In this document: piece after piece, positions 43,213-53,177 of the stretch | Position numbering within the stretch: the stretch's first letter is position 1 | Layout of the letters: each line of letters begins with the position of its first letter | Source of the DNA: Pseudomonas sp. M30-35 | GTDB lineage: Bacteria > Pseudomonadota > Gammaproteobacteria > Pseudomonadales > Pseudomonadaceae | DNA: 64,000 nucleotides | Direction of reading: 5' to 3' | Assembly: GCF_002163625.1 (NCBI RefSeq) | Contig: NZ_CP020892.1 | Coordinates: 1,984,001 to 2,048,000, forward strand | Translations under genes and position numbers: made by a program | Notes under the pieces: model-generated | What the model was told of the DNA's origin: nothing | The model's database searches: none | What the model saw: the letters and a program-made list of their open reading frames with translations, nothing else

Positions 43213-44207
43213 GTACTACCGCCAAGAAACCACGCCTGACTACCTCGGCGATGATCGCTTCGATCGCCTCCGAAGGCCAGCGCGTCAAGGCTGCGCCCTT
43301 CGGTAAGGCTTTAGTCGAGCTTGCTGCTAACCGTCCTGAGATTGTTGGTCTCACCGCCGACCTCGCCAAATACACAGACCTGCATCTTTTCGGTCAGGCC
43401 TACCCAGAGCGTTTCTTCCAAATGGGCATGGCCGAGCAATTGCTGATGGCTTCGGCTGGCGGGATGGCCAAGGAAGGCTTCATACCCTTCGCCACAACCT
43501 ACGCAGTTTTCGGCACTCGTCGTGCCTTTGACTTCGTGCATCAGGTGATCGCTGAGGAGAATCTCAACGTCAAGATTTGCTGTGCGCTGCCCGGTCTTAC
43601 CACCGGCTACGGTCCAAGTCACCAGGCCACTGAGGACATTGCGTTGATGCGTGGCATACCGGGCATGACGATCATCGACCCCTGTGATGCGCTCGATACC
43701 GAACAGGCTGTGCCGCAGATCGCTGCTCACAATGGTCCGGTGTACATGCGGCTGTTACGCGGTAACGTGCCGCTGGTGCTCGACGAATACGATTACAGCT
43801 TTGAGCTGGGCAAGGCCAAGATGCTGCGCGACGGCCGTGATGTGCTGATGATCTCGTCTGGGATTCTGACCATGCGTTCGCTTGAGGTGGCCAAGGCATT
43901 GGCAGCAGACAAGATTGATGTAGGTGTTTTGCATGTGCCGACGATCAAGCCCCTCGACGTCGCGACAATCCTGCGCGAAGCAGGGCGTCTCGGCCGTCTT
44001 GTGGTCGTGGCGGAGAATCACACATCAATCGGCGGGCTTGGTGAAGCTGTGGCGACTGCACTGCTGACTGCTGGCGTGACCCCGCAATTTCGCCAGATTG
44101 CGCTGCCCGATGCCTTCCTCGACGCCGGCGCTCTACCGACGCTGCATGACCGCTACGGGATCTCTACCGATGCGATGACGGCAACGATTAAAGGCTGGCT
44201 CGGCTGA
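43209..44207 (+). CDS. Transketolase, C-terminal subunit
   Basis: A 332-aa partner subunit containing the pyrimidine-binding domain (RFFQMGMAEQLLMASAGGMAKEG, with the invariant glutamate in MAEQ) and the C-terminal domain (VVVAENHTSIGGLGEAV). ATGA overlap with the N-terminal subunit makes a co-translated pair. Two-subunit transketolases serve DXP-like or substrate-specific roles, for example in sulfoquinovose degradation (SqwGH), so this need not be the housekeeping enzyme. Confidence 0.9.
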   Translation: MSTTAKKPRLTTSAMIASIASEGQRVKAAPFGKALVELAANRPEIVGLTADLAKYTDLHLFGQAYPERFFQMGMAEQLLMASAGGMAKEGFIPFATTYAVFGTRRAFDFVHQVIAEENLNVKICCALPGLTTGYGPSHQATEDIALMRGIPGMTIIDPCDALDTEQAVPQIAAHNGPVYMRLLRGNVPLVLDEYDYSFELGKAKMLRDGRDVLMISSGILTMRSLEVAKALAADKIDVGVLHVPTIKPLDVATILREAGRLGRLVVVAENHTSIGGLGEAVATALLTAGVTPQFRQIALPDAFLDAGALPTLHDRYGISTDAMTATIKGWLG

Positions 44208-44278
44208 GAAGGCGGCCATTCCAAGGTAATGAACACACGAATGCACTCCGCTGGAGTGCCACTGAAAGGAACTTTCGT

Positions 44279-45043
44279 ATGAACAACGCTCTTCTTCTCG
44301 ATGGCAAGGTCGCCATGGTTTCGGGCGCGGCCTCGGCACGCGGTATAGGGCTCGCCACCGCCCGCCTTTTTGCCAGTCATGGTGCCAAGGTTGTCATTCT
44401 CGATCTTGACGAGGGCGCAGCTGTCGAGGCAGCTGCCTCCATCGGTCCTGAGCATCGAGGCTATGCCTGCAACGTGGTGGATAAAGATGCTTGCCTTGAG
44501 GCTGCCGAGCGCGCCGTCGCTGAGTTCGGCCACATTGATGTATTGATCAACAACGCTGGCATCACCCAGCCGGTGAAGACACTAGAGATCGACCCAGCAA
44601 GCTGGGATCGTATTCTTGATGTCAATCTGCGGGGTGTGCTCTACCTGTCACAAGCAGTCATACCGCACATGAAAAAGCAGGGGGGTGGTGCAATCGCCTG
44701 CATGTCTTCGGTGTCGGCCCAGCGTGGCGGTGGGATCCTCGGCGGTCCGCACTACTCGGCAGCCAAGGCCGGTGTGCTAGGCCTGGCCAAGGCTATGGCG
44801 CGCGAGTTTGGTCCGGACAATATCCGCGTCAACTGCGTGACCCCAGGCCTGATTCAGACCGATATCAGCGCCGGAAAACTCAGCGATGAACAGAAAGCCG
44901 ATATCGCCGCCAGTATCCCGTTGAATCGCTTGGGTAACGCCGAAGAGGTGGCCGGTGTCTATCTATTTCTAGCTTCGAACTTGTCGGCCTACATCACGGG
45001 CGCGGTTATCGATGTGAATGGAGGCATGCTTATACACGGTTGA
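44279..45043 (+). CDS. Short-chain dehydrogenase of the transketolase/TRAP cassette
   Basis: A 254-aa classical SDR with cofactor motif VSGAASARGIGLAT, where SGAAS-A-RGIG carries a one-residue insert relative to TGxxxGIG. It also has NNAGITQP, catalytic SSVSAQ, YSAAKAGV and terminal VIDVNGGML. It lies 71 bp after the transketolase C subunit on the same strand; a polyol or hydroxyacid substrate converted to a ketose is the obvious inference. Confidence 0.9.
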   Translation: MNNALLLDGKVAMVSGAASARGIGLATARLFASHGAKVVILDLDEGAAVEAAASIGPEHRGYACNVVDKDACLEAAERAVAEFGHIDVLINNAGITQPVKTLEIDPASWDRILDVNLRGVLYLSQAVIPHMKKQGGGAIACMSSVSAQRGGGILGGPHYSAAKAGVLGLAKAMAREFGPDNIRVNCVTPGLIQTDISAGKLSDEQKADIAASIPLNRLGNAEEVAGVYLFLASNLSAYITGAVIDVNGGMLIHG

Positions 45044-45098
45044 GTAAATCATCTGGTCAGACCAGTGCGGGTGCCCCTCAAGGCGTCCGCATGATTGG

Positions 45099-45135
45099 AC
45101 TGATTTTTCGTATACGCAGTACGAAAAAAGTCAGT
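45099..45135 (+). terminator. Hairpin between the SDR and TRAP genes
   Basis: TTTTTCGTA pairs with TACGAAAAA around a 7-nt loop, extended by an imperfect CTGA / TCAG pairing. No T run follows, so it may act as an attenuator or RNA-end protector that sets higher dctP levels. Confidence 0.4.
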
Positions 45136-45177
45136 GAGAAGTGCAAACAATATCAATAAGAAATGCAGGTGAAACTT

Positions 45178-46152
45178 ATGAAAAAGACACTGATCGCGAT
45201 TGCAGCAACCATTGCAATGGCTACTGCCTCCACAAGCTGGGCTCAGCAGATCTTGCGCCTTTCCCATAATGCCGCGCCGGGTAACCCGAAGGCAGTGGCT
45301 TCACAGAAGTTTGCCGAACTGGTCGAGCAAAAGACCAATGGCCGCGTCAAGGTCGAGGTGGGTGGAAGTGCTCAGTTTGGCGATGACGTCGAATCGTTGA
45401 CCAATATGCGCCTGGGCTCACTGGCTTTTAGCGCTAACTCTCAGGGCAGTACCGCTGGCGTAGTCCCCGAGTTCAATCTGATCGGTTTGCCTTTTCTATT
45501 CCGCGACCTCAAACACGCCTACAAGGTGATTGACGGCCCGGTCGGTACCAAGCTTGATGAGCTGGCCAACGCCAAAGGATTGGTGGTGTTGGCGCTGTGG
45601 GACAATGGCTTCCGACACGTCAGCAATAGCAAGCGTCCGATCTACGAACCGGATGACCTTCAGGGCATTAAATTGCGCACGCCGCCTGACGCCATGACAA
45701 TCGACATCTTCAATGCCCTGGGTGCCAACCCAGGACCGCTGGCCTTTTCCGAGTTGTACATTGCACTGCAGCAGGGTGTGTTCGATGGCCAGGAAAACCC
45801 ATTGATGAACGTGTATTCGTCCAAGCTTTACGAGGTGCAAAAGTACATCTCGCTGACCGGACACAAATACGAGACTACCCCGCTGCTGGCCAGCAAGGTG
45901 ATTTGGTCGACGCTATCCAAGGAGGATCAACAGGCTGTCAAGGAGGCTGCGATTGAAGCGGGCAACCTCAATCGTGAGTTATCAGCCTCTGCGGATATCG
46001 ATCTGCGCACCAAGCTCACCGACGCAGGCGTGAAGATCAACGAGATCGATCAGGCTGCATTCGCCGAGAAGACCAAGCCCGTTTATGACAAGTGGTCCAA
46101 GCAGTATCCCGAGATGGTCAAGCTGATCGTCACGGAAGCGGGCAAACTGTGA
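45178..46152 (+). CDS. TRAP transporter substrate-binding protein DctP
   Basis: A 324-aa periplasmic binding protein. Signal peptide MKKTLIAIAATIAMATAST...WA is cleaved before QQILRLSHNAAPGNPK. The family motifs FQ-like QFGDDVESLTNMRLGSLAF and the ligand-binding arginine region KLRTPPDAMTIDIFNALGANPGPLAF are present. Start 45178 is chosen with AGGTGA 5 nt upstream. TRAP binding proteins usually take carboxylates or sulfonates. Confidence 0.92.
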   Translation: MKKTLIAIAATIAMATASTSWAQQILRLSHNAAPGNPKAVASQKFAELVEQKTNGRVKVEVGGSAQFGDDVESLTNMRLGSLAFSANSQGSTAGVVPEFNLIGLPFLFRDLKHAYKVIDGPVGTKLDELANAKGLVVLALWDNGFRHVSNSKRPIYEPDDLQGIKLRTPPDAMTIDIFNALGANPGPLAFSELYIALQQGVFDGQENPLMNVYSSKLYEVQKYISLTGHKYETTPLLASKVIWSTLSKEDQQAVKEAAIEAGNLNRELSASADIDLRTKLTDAGVKINEIDQAAFAEKTKPVYDKWSKQYPEMVKLIVTEAGKL

Positions 46153-46715
46153 TGACTGCCTATATCCCTGACAAAGAAACGGCACAGGCCAGCTTTCTAG
46201 CACCCGTGGTGACTTGGGTTGACCGCGCGATAGAGGCTGCTAGCGCAGTGGTTGCTATTGCTGCGCTAGTTGCAATGTTTATCTCCTTGATGGCTGAGGT
46301 AGTGGTGCGCTACCTCACCAACCAAGGTATGGGTTGGCCGACAGAGATGCCTAACATTCTGTTCCCTTGGTTAGTTATGGGTGGAGTTGTGCTGGCCGCT
46401 CAGCGTGGCCAGCATATTGCGGTCACCGCCATTCAGGGGGTTATCGGTCGCGTTGGCAATCGAGTGCTGTTGATTGCCCACCAGATATTGATCGCTGGTA
46501 CCTTTTTTTATCTCGCCTGGGTCGGCCTCGACGTAATCGAAATTACCGGCAGTGAGATCTATCCCGTCACCGGTCTTTCTGCGAAATGGGCTTATCTCGC
46601 CATGATCGTCGGATTCGTCGGCCTCGGTCTCACCGCACTGACCACGTTGGTACACCTACTGCACGCCGTCGATCCGCTATCCGTCCGCGCCCACCGAATA
46701 GAGGAGGACGTATGA
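46152..46715 (+). CDS. TRAP transporter small permease DctQ
   Basis: A 187-aa small membrane subunit with four hydrophobic helices; WPTEMPNILFPWLVMGGVVLAAQRGQHIAV is the DctQ signature. ATG overlaps the DctP stop (TGATG). It forms the permease with DctM and uses the sodium gradient. Confidence 0.9.
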   Translation: MTAYIPDKETAQASFLAPVVTWVDRAIEAASAVVAIAALVAMFISLMAEVVVRYLTNQGMGWPTEMPNILFPWLVMGGVVLAAQRGQHIAVTAIQGVIGRVGNRVLLIAHQILIAGTFFYLAWVGLDVIEITGSEIYPVTGLSAKWAYLAMIVGFVGLGLTALTTLVHLLHAVDPLSVRAHRIEEDV

Positions 46716-47971
46716 CTCTCGCTATGATTCTCGTATTCAGTATTCTACTGGCGCTGGCATTGCCTGTTGGTTATGCGTTGGTGATCAGCTCGGGGCTTGC
46801 GGCAGTCGCCGTTGGTGGCATGCCCAGTGTGGCGGCGGTAGTGAAGATCTTTCAGCCGACCCAGAGCTTTCCTTTGTTGGCGATTCCGTTCTTCATGCTC
46901 TCGGGCAGCCTGATGATGGGCGGCACGCTGGGCAAGCGCTTGATTGATTTCGCCACTATGCTCGTGGGCCGCTTTCACGGTGGCCTCGGTCAGGTCACCG
47001 TGGTCGGTTCGACTGTGTTCGGAGGCGTATCCGGCTCTGCAGTTGCGGAAGCTTCAGCGCTAGGCTCGATGCTGATCCCCTGGCAAAAGCGCGAAGGTTA
47101 TCCGGGAGCATTTGCCGCTGCGGCTACCGCTTCATCGGCGACCATTGCAGGTCTGATTCCACCTTCGATCCCGCTGATTCTTTATGCCGCCGTATCCAAT
47201 CAATCGATTGCTGCGTTATTTCTCGCTGGTTTGCTTCCAGGTGTGATTCTGTGCGCCGGCTTTATGTTGGTCTGCTACCTGTCCGGGCGTTTGCGCGGCT
47301 TCAAGCGCCTGACTGATAAGGTCACTCTGAAAAGCGTGCTCCGCGCCACCCTTTTAGCCGCTCCTGCTCTGGCCATGCCTCTATTCATCGTGGTTCTTCT
47401 GCGCGCAGGAATCGCCACGCCGACCGAAGTCAGCGTATTGGCGGTGTTTTACGGTCTTATGGTGAGCATGCTGGTGTATCGGGATTTGACTATGCGTCGG
47501 CTCTATGACGCGCTCGTGCATACCGCGATTACTACCGGCGTAGTGATGCTGGTGATCGCGGCCTCGAACTTGGTGGGTTATGTTCTGACCGTGGAGGCAG
47601 TGCCGACTGCGGTAGCCGAATGGATGGCGCAAACGCTGAAGTCGCCGTGGATGGTCATTTTGATGATGAACCTGATCATGGTGATAGTGGGCATGTTCCT
47701 TGACCTGCCGGCGGCAATCCTTCTGCTTGGTCCGACCTTTGTTGCTATTGGTAATGCGATTGGCCTCGATCTGACTCAGCTCGGCATCATGATGGCGGTG
47801 AACCTCAGTATTGGCCTCTTCACCCCGCCAGTTGGCACCACGCTGTTTATCGCCTCAGCCATCTCGCAGGAGAAGGTCGGTGCAGTGGTGCGCGAACTGT
47901 GGCCATTTTATTTGGTGGCGATCACTGTTCTTGGCCTCATCTCCTTTGTCCCTGCCTTCACTATTAGTTGA
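46712..47971 (+). CDS. TRAP transporter large permease DctM
   Basis: A 419-aa membrane protein with about 12 helices and the DctM landmarks IPFFMLSGSLMMGGTLGKRLIDFA, GVSGSAVAEASALGS and GLIPPSIPLILYA, ending with the conserved TPPVGTTLF. The ATG at 46712 overlaps the DctQ stop and follows GAGGAGG. Closes the DctPQM unit. Confidence 0.93.
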   Translation: MTLAMILVFSILLALALPVGYALVISSGLAAVAVGGMPSVAAVVKIFQPTQSFPLLAIPFFMLSGSLMMGGTLGKRLIDFATMLVGRFHGGLGQVTVVGSTVFGGVSGSAVAEASALGSMLIPWQKREGYPGAFAAAATASSATIAGLIPPSIPLILYAAVSNQSIAALFLAGLLPGVILCAGFMLVCYLSGRLRGFKRLTDKVTLKSVLRATLLAAPALAMPLFIVVLLRAGIATPTEVSVLAVFYGLMVSMLVYRDLTMRRLYDALVHTAITTGVVMLVIAASNLVGYVLTVEAVPTAVAEWMAQTLKSPWMVILMMNLIMVIVGMFLDLPAAILLLGPTFVAIGNAIGLDLTQLGIMMAVNLSIGLFTPPVGTTLFIASAISQEKVGAVVRELWPFYLVAITVLGLISFVPAFTIS

Positions 47972-48022
47972 TCGGATACGGCCTTTGCTCAGGCTAGGCC
48001 GTGTAACCGACGAGGAAATTTT

Positions 48023-48910
48023 ATGAGTACGATTGCATTTGCCGGACTCGGTGCGATGGGCCTGCCAATGGCAAAGAACCTAATCGTCGCTGGTCACCGT
48101 GTACGCGGAATTGATCTCAACCAAGCTGTCCTTACTTCGCTCGCTGCGGCCGGTGCTGAACCGGTTGCAGATGCAGCCGCTGCTGTGCGTAGCGCTGACA
48201 TACTGATCCTGATGGTGGTTAACGCCGCTCAGGCTGAGCAGGTGCTGTTCGCCGACGGTGTGTTGCAGGCTATGGAGGACAACGCGATCGTCTGCCTTAT
48301 GGCAACCTGTCCGCCTGCTGCGGTCGAGCACATCGCAGCACGGGTGACCGCGACAGGCCGTTGTTTCGTCGATGCTCCAGTGTCGGGTGGTACCGCCGGG
48401 GCTACTGCAGGCTCTTTGACCATCATGGCGGCCTGTGAGCACGCGGCTTTCGATGAGGTGAAACCGGTGTTCGAAGCTATTGGGCAGCGCATTTTTCATG
48501 TCGGCGAGCGCGCTGGTCAAGGGGCCATGGTCAAGACCGTCAACCAATTACTTTGCGGCGTGCATATTGCCGTCGTGGCCGAAGCCTTCGCGCTAGCGGC
48601 CAAGGTCGGTGTCGATCTCGAGGTGCTGCTCGAAATCATGGCTGGATCAGCTGCCTCCAGCTGGATGCTCAAGGATCGTGGCCCGCGTATGCTGCAGGAG
48701 GCTCCGGAGGTCAGTAGTGCGGTAGACATCTTCGTTAAGGACTTAAGCATCGTGCTCGAGGCCGGCCGTGACGCCAGGGCGGCGCTGCCAATTGCAGCGG
48801 TGGCACATCAGCTGTTCCTCTCGGCCTCAGGGCGCGGCGAGGGGCGAGTAGACGATAGCCAAGTCATCCGAAGCTACTACGCCTTGAACGGGAAGACGGC
48901 TCAGGATTGA
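48023..48910 (+). CDS. NAD(P)-dependent beta-hydroxyacid dehydrogenase
   Basis: A 295-aa member of the 3-hydroxyisobutyrate dehydrogenase family. The Rossmann motif is AFAGLGAMGLPMAKNL, the substrate loop DAPVSGGTAGA, and the catalytic lysine lies in MVKTVNQLLCG. The family includes tartronate semialdehyde, threonate and sulfolactaldehyde dehydrogenases. AGGAA precedes the ATG. It is 51 bp after dctM and probably oxidises or reduces an intermediate of the same pathway. Confidence 0.88.
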   Translation: MSTIAFAGLGAMGLPMAKNLIVAGHRVRGIDLNQAVLTSLAAAGAEPVADAAAAVRSADILILMVVNAAQAEQVLFADGVLQAMEDNAIVCLMATCPPAAVEHIAARVTATGRCFVDAPVSGGTAGATAGSLTIMAACEHAAFDEVKPVFEAIGQRIFHVGERAGQGAMVKTVNQLLCGVHIAVVAEAFALAAKVGVDLEVLLEIMAGSAASSWMLKDRGPRMLQEAPEVSSAVDIFVKDLSIVLEAGRDARAALPIAAVAHQLFLSASGRGEGRVDDSQVIRSYYALNGKTAQD

Positions 48911-49000
48911 CGCCTAAGTAATAGGGGGCAGGCCACGGTTGCTATCCCACGACGGCAAGTTTTTGGCCGGTTTATTTCGTGGGTCACCGGCAGCTCGATA

Positions 49001-49029
49001 GCCATTTGACGAGGAGTTCGTCAAATGGC
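49001..49029. terminator. Hairpin downstream of the beta-hydroxyacid dehydrogenase
   Basis: A perfect 12-bp stem GCCATTTGACGA / TCGTCAAATGGC with a 5-nt loop, but no T run. It lies in the 288-bp gap before the convergent pobA gene. A weak minus-strand open frame also crosses this gap, but no product was recognised. Confidence 0.45.
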
Positions 49030-49198
49030 TGCTGGTCTCGGTAGCTACATTCCCTGTGCTGCAGTTCAGACGTGAGCGATCCAGTTGAATACTGCTCAAA
49101 CTGTTCTTTGTTGCGGCCACCAAAAACTCGCTGTTTGTGGGCTGCACAGTTGGAGTCGGGCACAAGCCAACTCAAACTGGCTTGCATAGATTTAGGGT

Positions 49199-50479
<1,281 letters not shown>

Positions 50480-50513
50480 TTACTTTTATGGACTTTTCGA
50501 GGGTTGCCGGACG

Positions 50514-51383
50514 ATGAGTAGAACGTCAGCCACTAGCGTTCCTGTGTTTAAGCTGTATGGCGAAACCACTGCTTGGCCAACCCCCGATTTGATTCATTGT
50601 GAATCCATACCGGAGCGCAGCCGTCTGCATGACTGGCAGATAAAGCCCCATCGTCATGGCGATCTGGTGCAACTTTTATATGTTAAGGCGGGCCAGGCGG
50701 AGCTTGAGGTTGAAGGACAGATCAATCAGGTGAGACAGGCATCGCTGCAAATAGTGCCCGCATTTAGCGTGCATGGATTTGGCTTTTCCGAGGATGTGCA
50801 GGGTTATATTTTAAGTCTTGCCCAGCCATTGGTTGATACGCTCAGTGCGGCGCTGGATAACACGCCATTGACGCATGCAGCGTTCTACACGCTCGGGACA
50901 CAAAAAGGTTATGTGGATGAGCTATTTGATTCGATCGTGCAGGAGTACACCGAGCCAGCGCTAGGCCGAGAGCTGATGTTGCAGTCGTTAATCAGTGCGC
51001 TACTGGTGTGGGTTGCTCGGCGTGCACAAGCCTTGGATTGCACCCAGACACAGACTCCGGACCGGGGGCGTGATCACTTGCAACGCTTTACTGGCCTGTT
51101 GGAGGCACATTACCGCACGCACCGCCCCATTGATTTCTATGCCAGTGAGCTGGGGCTCAGCGCCGCCCATCTCAATGCCTTGTGTCGGCGATTGGCTGGG
51201 CAGTCCGCTTTACAGCTGATTAATCAACGGTTATTGCTGGAGGCCAAGCGTAGCTTGGTTTATACCGCGATGACGGTGAATCAGGTCTCTGACAGTTTGG
51301 GCTTTTCCGAGCCTGCTTATTTTTCCCGTTTTTTTAAACGTGGCTGTGGGCTCACACCCAAAGCTTTCCGTTTACAGCGTTGA
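50514..51383 (+). CDS. pobR: AraC family activator of pobA (PobR/PobC type)
   Basis: A 289-aa AraC regulator. A cupin-like sensor (residues 30-110, LHDWQIKPHRHGDLVQLLYV) precedes a C-terminal AraC domain with ASELGLSAAHLNALCRRL and VNQVSDSLGFSEPAYFSRFF. Divergent placement to pobA fits the Pseudomonas PobR/PobC that activates pobA with 4-hydroxybenzoate. The ATG at 50514 is chosen over an earlier 50421; GAGGG lies about 10 nt upstream. The pcaQ gene starts 13 bp after it. Confidence 0.85.
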   Translation: MSRTSATSVPVFKLYGETTAWPTPDLIHCESIPERSRLHDWQIKPHRHGDLVQLLYVKAGQAELEVEGQINQVRQASLQIVPAFSVHGFGFSEDVQGYILSLAQPLVDTLSAALDNTPLTHAAFYTLGTQKGYVDELFDSIVQEYTEPALGRELMLQSLISALLVWVARRAQALDCTQTQTPDRGRDHLQRFTGLLEAHYRTHRPIDFYASELGLSAAHLNALCRRLAGQSALQLINQRLLLEAKRSLVYTAMTVNQVSDSLGFSEPAYFSRFFKRGCGLTPKAFRLQR

Positions 51384-51396
51384 ACGTGACCCACAC

Positions 51397-52329
51397 ATGA
51401 ATATCGATAATCGCATCAAGTTTCGTCATCTGCTGTGCTTTCTTGAAGTGGCGCGCCAAGGCAGTCTGGCACGGGCCGCGGAGGAACTGGCTGTCAGCCA
51501 GCCAGCGATTTCCAAGACGCTCAAGGAGCTTGAGGAAATTCTCGATAACCGTTTATTCGAGCGCAGCAAGCAAGGGGTTACACCGACTGCCGCCGGGCTG
51601 GCCTTTTTGCGCTACGCCGGGCCAAGCGTGCAGGCGCTACGCGAAGGGGTGCGCAGTTTGCGTAGCGGTGAACATGAAGCAGGGGTAGTGCGTCTTGGTG
51701 TGCTGTCAACGGTAGAAAGCTCATTGCTGCCAGAAGTGGTTCGCCGCCTGCATGAACAACACGCGGCGTTGGTAGTCAGCGTGGTAACAGGCCCGAGTGC
51801 TTATCTACTCGGGCAATTACGGGTTGGCGCGCTGGACTTGGTGGTGGGGCGTATGACCGACAGCCCGCAGATTGCCGGGCTTACGTTTGAGCACCTATAC
51901 AGCGAGGCGATGATCTTGGTGGTTCGCCCCGGCCACCCATTGCTGCAAGCTGAGCTGCGTGATCGCAGTCGCTTAGCTGATTTTCCAGTGGTGGTGCCAC
52001 TGGCCGGGACGACGATTCGTCGTTATGCCGACAGCTTGTATGTGCAGTGCGGTATCGCCGTGCCAGAGCAGCGCTTGGAAACCCTTTCAGTCGCATTGAG
52101 TCGACGCTACGTACAAGTCAGTGATGCTATTTGGGTTGCTCCACATGATGCTGTTCGTCAGGAAGTCGCGCGCGGCGAATTGTTTGAGTTGGATATCGGT
52201 CTTCATGAACCGGGCGGCTCGGTAGGGATTTGCAGTAATCCTTCAGCACCTCCATCGCTGGCTGCTCAGTGGTGTTGCGAGGCGCTACGTGCAGCTGCAG
52301 CAGATTATCGAGAAGCCTTTAATCCATAA
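51397..52329 (+). CDS. pcaQ: LysR family regulator PcaQ
   Basis: A 310-aa LysR protein with HTH RHLLCFLEVARQGSLARAAEELAVSQPAISKTLKELE and an effector domain continuing VVRLGVLSTVESSLLPEVV. PcaQ activates protocatechuate cleavage genes in response to beta-carboxymuconate or gamma-carboxymuconolactone. It precedes pcaHG, and a palindrome matching the PcaQ site overlaps its stop codon (52324-52343). Confidence 0.92.
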   Translation: MNIDNRIKFRHLLCFLEVARQGSLARAAEELAVSQPAISKTLKELEEILDNRLFERSKQGVTPTAAGLAFLRYAGPSVQALREGVRSLRSGEHEAGVVRLGVLSTVESSLLPEVVRRLHEQHAALVVSVVTGPSAYLLGQLRVGALDLVVGRMTDSPQIAGLTFEHLYSEAMILVVRPGHPLLQAELRDRSRLADFPVVVPLAGTTIRRYADSLYVQCGIAVPEQRLETLSVALSRRYVQVSDAIWVAPHDAVRQEVARGELFELDIGLHEPGGSVGICSNPSAPPSLAAQWCCEALRAAAADYREAFNP

Positions 52330-52343
52330 CCAAATGGTTATGG
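52324..52343. promoter_or_regulatory. PcaQ-type operator upstream of pcaH
   Basis: CCATAACCAAATGGTTATGG is a perfect 20-bp palindrome containing ATAACC-N4-GGTTAT. This fits the PcaQ-binding consensus ATAACC-N4-GGTTAA described in rhizobia except at one base. It overlaps the pcaQ stop and lies 104 bp before pcaH. Confidence 0.7.
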
Positions 52344-52446
52344 ATAAGGCGAGTATTTTCAATTTTCAGTGCAGTCACTCTGTTGGACACTAGTGCAAAG
52401 CCTGAGCCTGCAGGCTGCTCCAGTATTCCAATAAGAGGAAATCGGC

Positions 52447-53166
52447 ATGACCGATGCACAGCACAGCCGCTTTGTCATTCGTGACCGCAATTGGCACCCG
52501 AAGGCGCTGACGCCTGATTATAAAACTTCGATTGCCCGCTCGCCGCGCCAGGCATTGGTCAGTATTCCTCAATCCGTTTCAGAGACGACTGGTCCTGATT
52601 TCTCGCACCTGAAAATGGGCGATTACGACAACGATTTGCTGCTCAACTTCAACAACGGCGGCTTGCCTGTTGGCGAGCGCATTATCGTGGCTGGTCGGGT
52701 GGTCGATCAGTACGGCAAGCCGATTCCACACACCTTGGTTGAGATGTGGCAGGCGAACGCAGGTGGTCGCTATCGTCACAAAAACGACCGTTATCTTGCG
52801 CCGCTTGATCCTAATTTTGGTGGCGTGGGTCGTGCCCTGACTGATCGCGACGGTTACTACAGCTTCCGCACGATCAAGCCTGGCCCGTACCCATGGCGCA
52901 ACGGCCCGAATGACTGGCGCCCAGCCCATATTCACTTTTCCATCAGTGGCCCGGCCATTTCTACGCGCTTGATTACCCAGTTGTATTTTGAGGGTGATCC
53001 GTTGATTCCGATGTGCCCAATCGTTAAGTCGATCGCCAATCCCGATGCGGTGCAGAGCCTGATTGCCAAGCTTGATATGAGCGCGGCCAACCCGATGGAT
53101 TGCCTGGCCTATCGCTTCGATATCGTGCTGCGTGGGCAGCGTCAGACTCATTTTGAAAATCGCTGA
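52447..53166 (+). CDS. pcaH: Protocatechuate 3,4-dioxygenase beta subunit
   Basis: A 239-aa beta subunit that binds Fe(III). Ligand tyrosines are in [10 protein letters not shown] and YPWRNG, and histidines in [10 protein letters not shown]. With PcaG it performs intradiol (ortho) cleavage of protocatechuate to beta-carboxy-cis,cis-muconate. GAGG lies about 9 nt before the ATG. pcaG follows after 11 bp. Confidence 0.96.
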   Translation: MTDAQHSRFVIRDRNWHPKALTPDYKTSIARSPRQALVSIPQSVSETTGPDFSHLKMGDYDNDLLLNFNNGGLPVGERIIVAGRVVDQYGKPIPHTLVEMWQANAGGRYRHKNDRYLAPLDPNFGGVGRALTDRDGYYSFRTIKPGPYPWRNGPNDWRPAHIHFSISGPAISTRLITQLYFEGDPLIPMCPIVKSIANPDAVQSLIAKLDMSAANPMDCLAYRFDIVLRGQRQTHFENR

Positions 53167-53177
53167 GGGGAATTGTC

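Noticed and set aside
48984..49187. 67-codon minus-strand frame in the gap before pobA
   Set aside because: No motif, no ribosome-binding site, and it crosses a perfect hairpin; possibly a remnant but not supportable as a gene.
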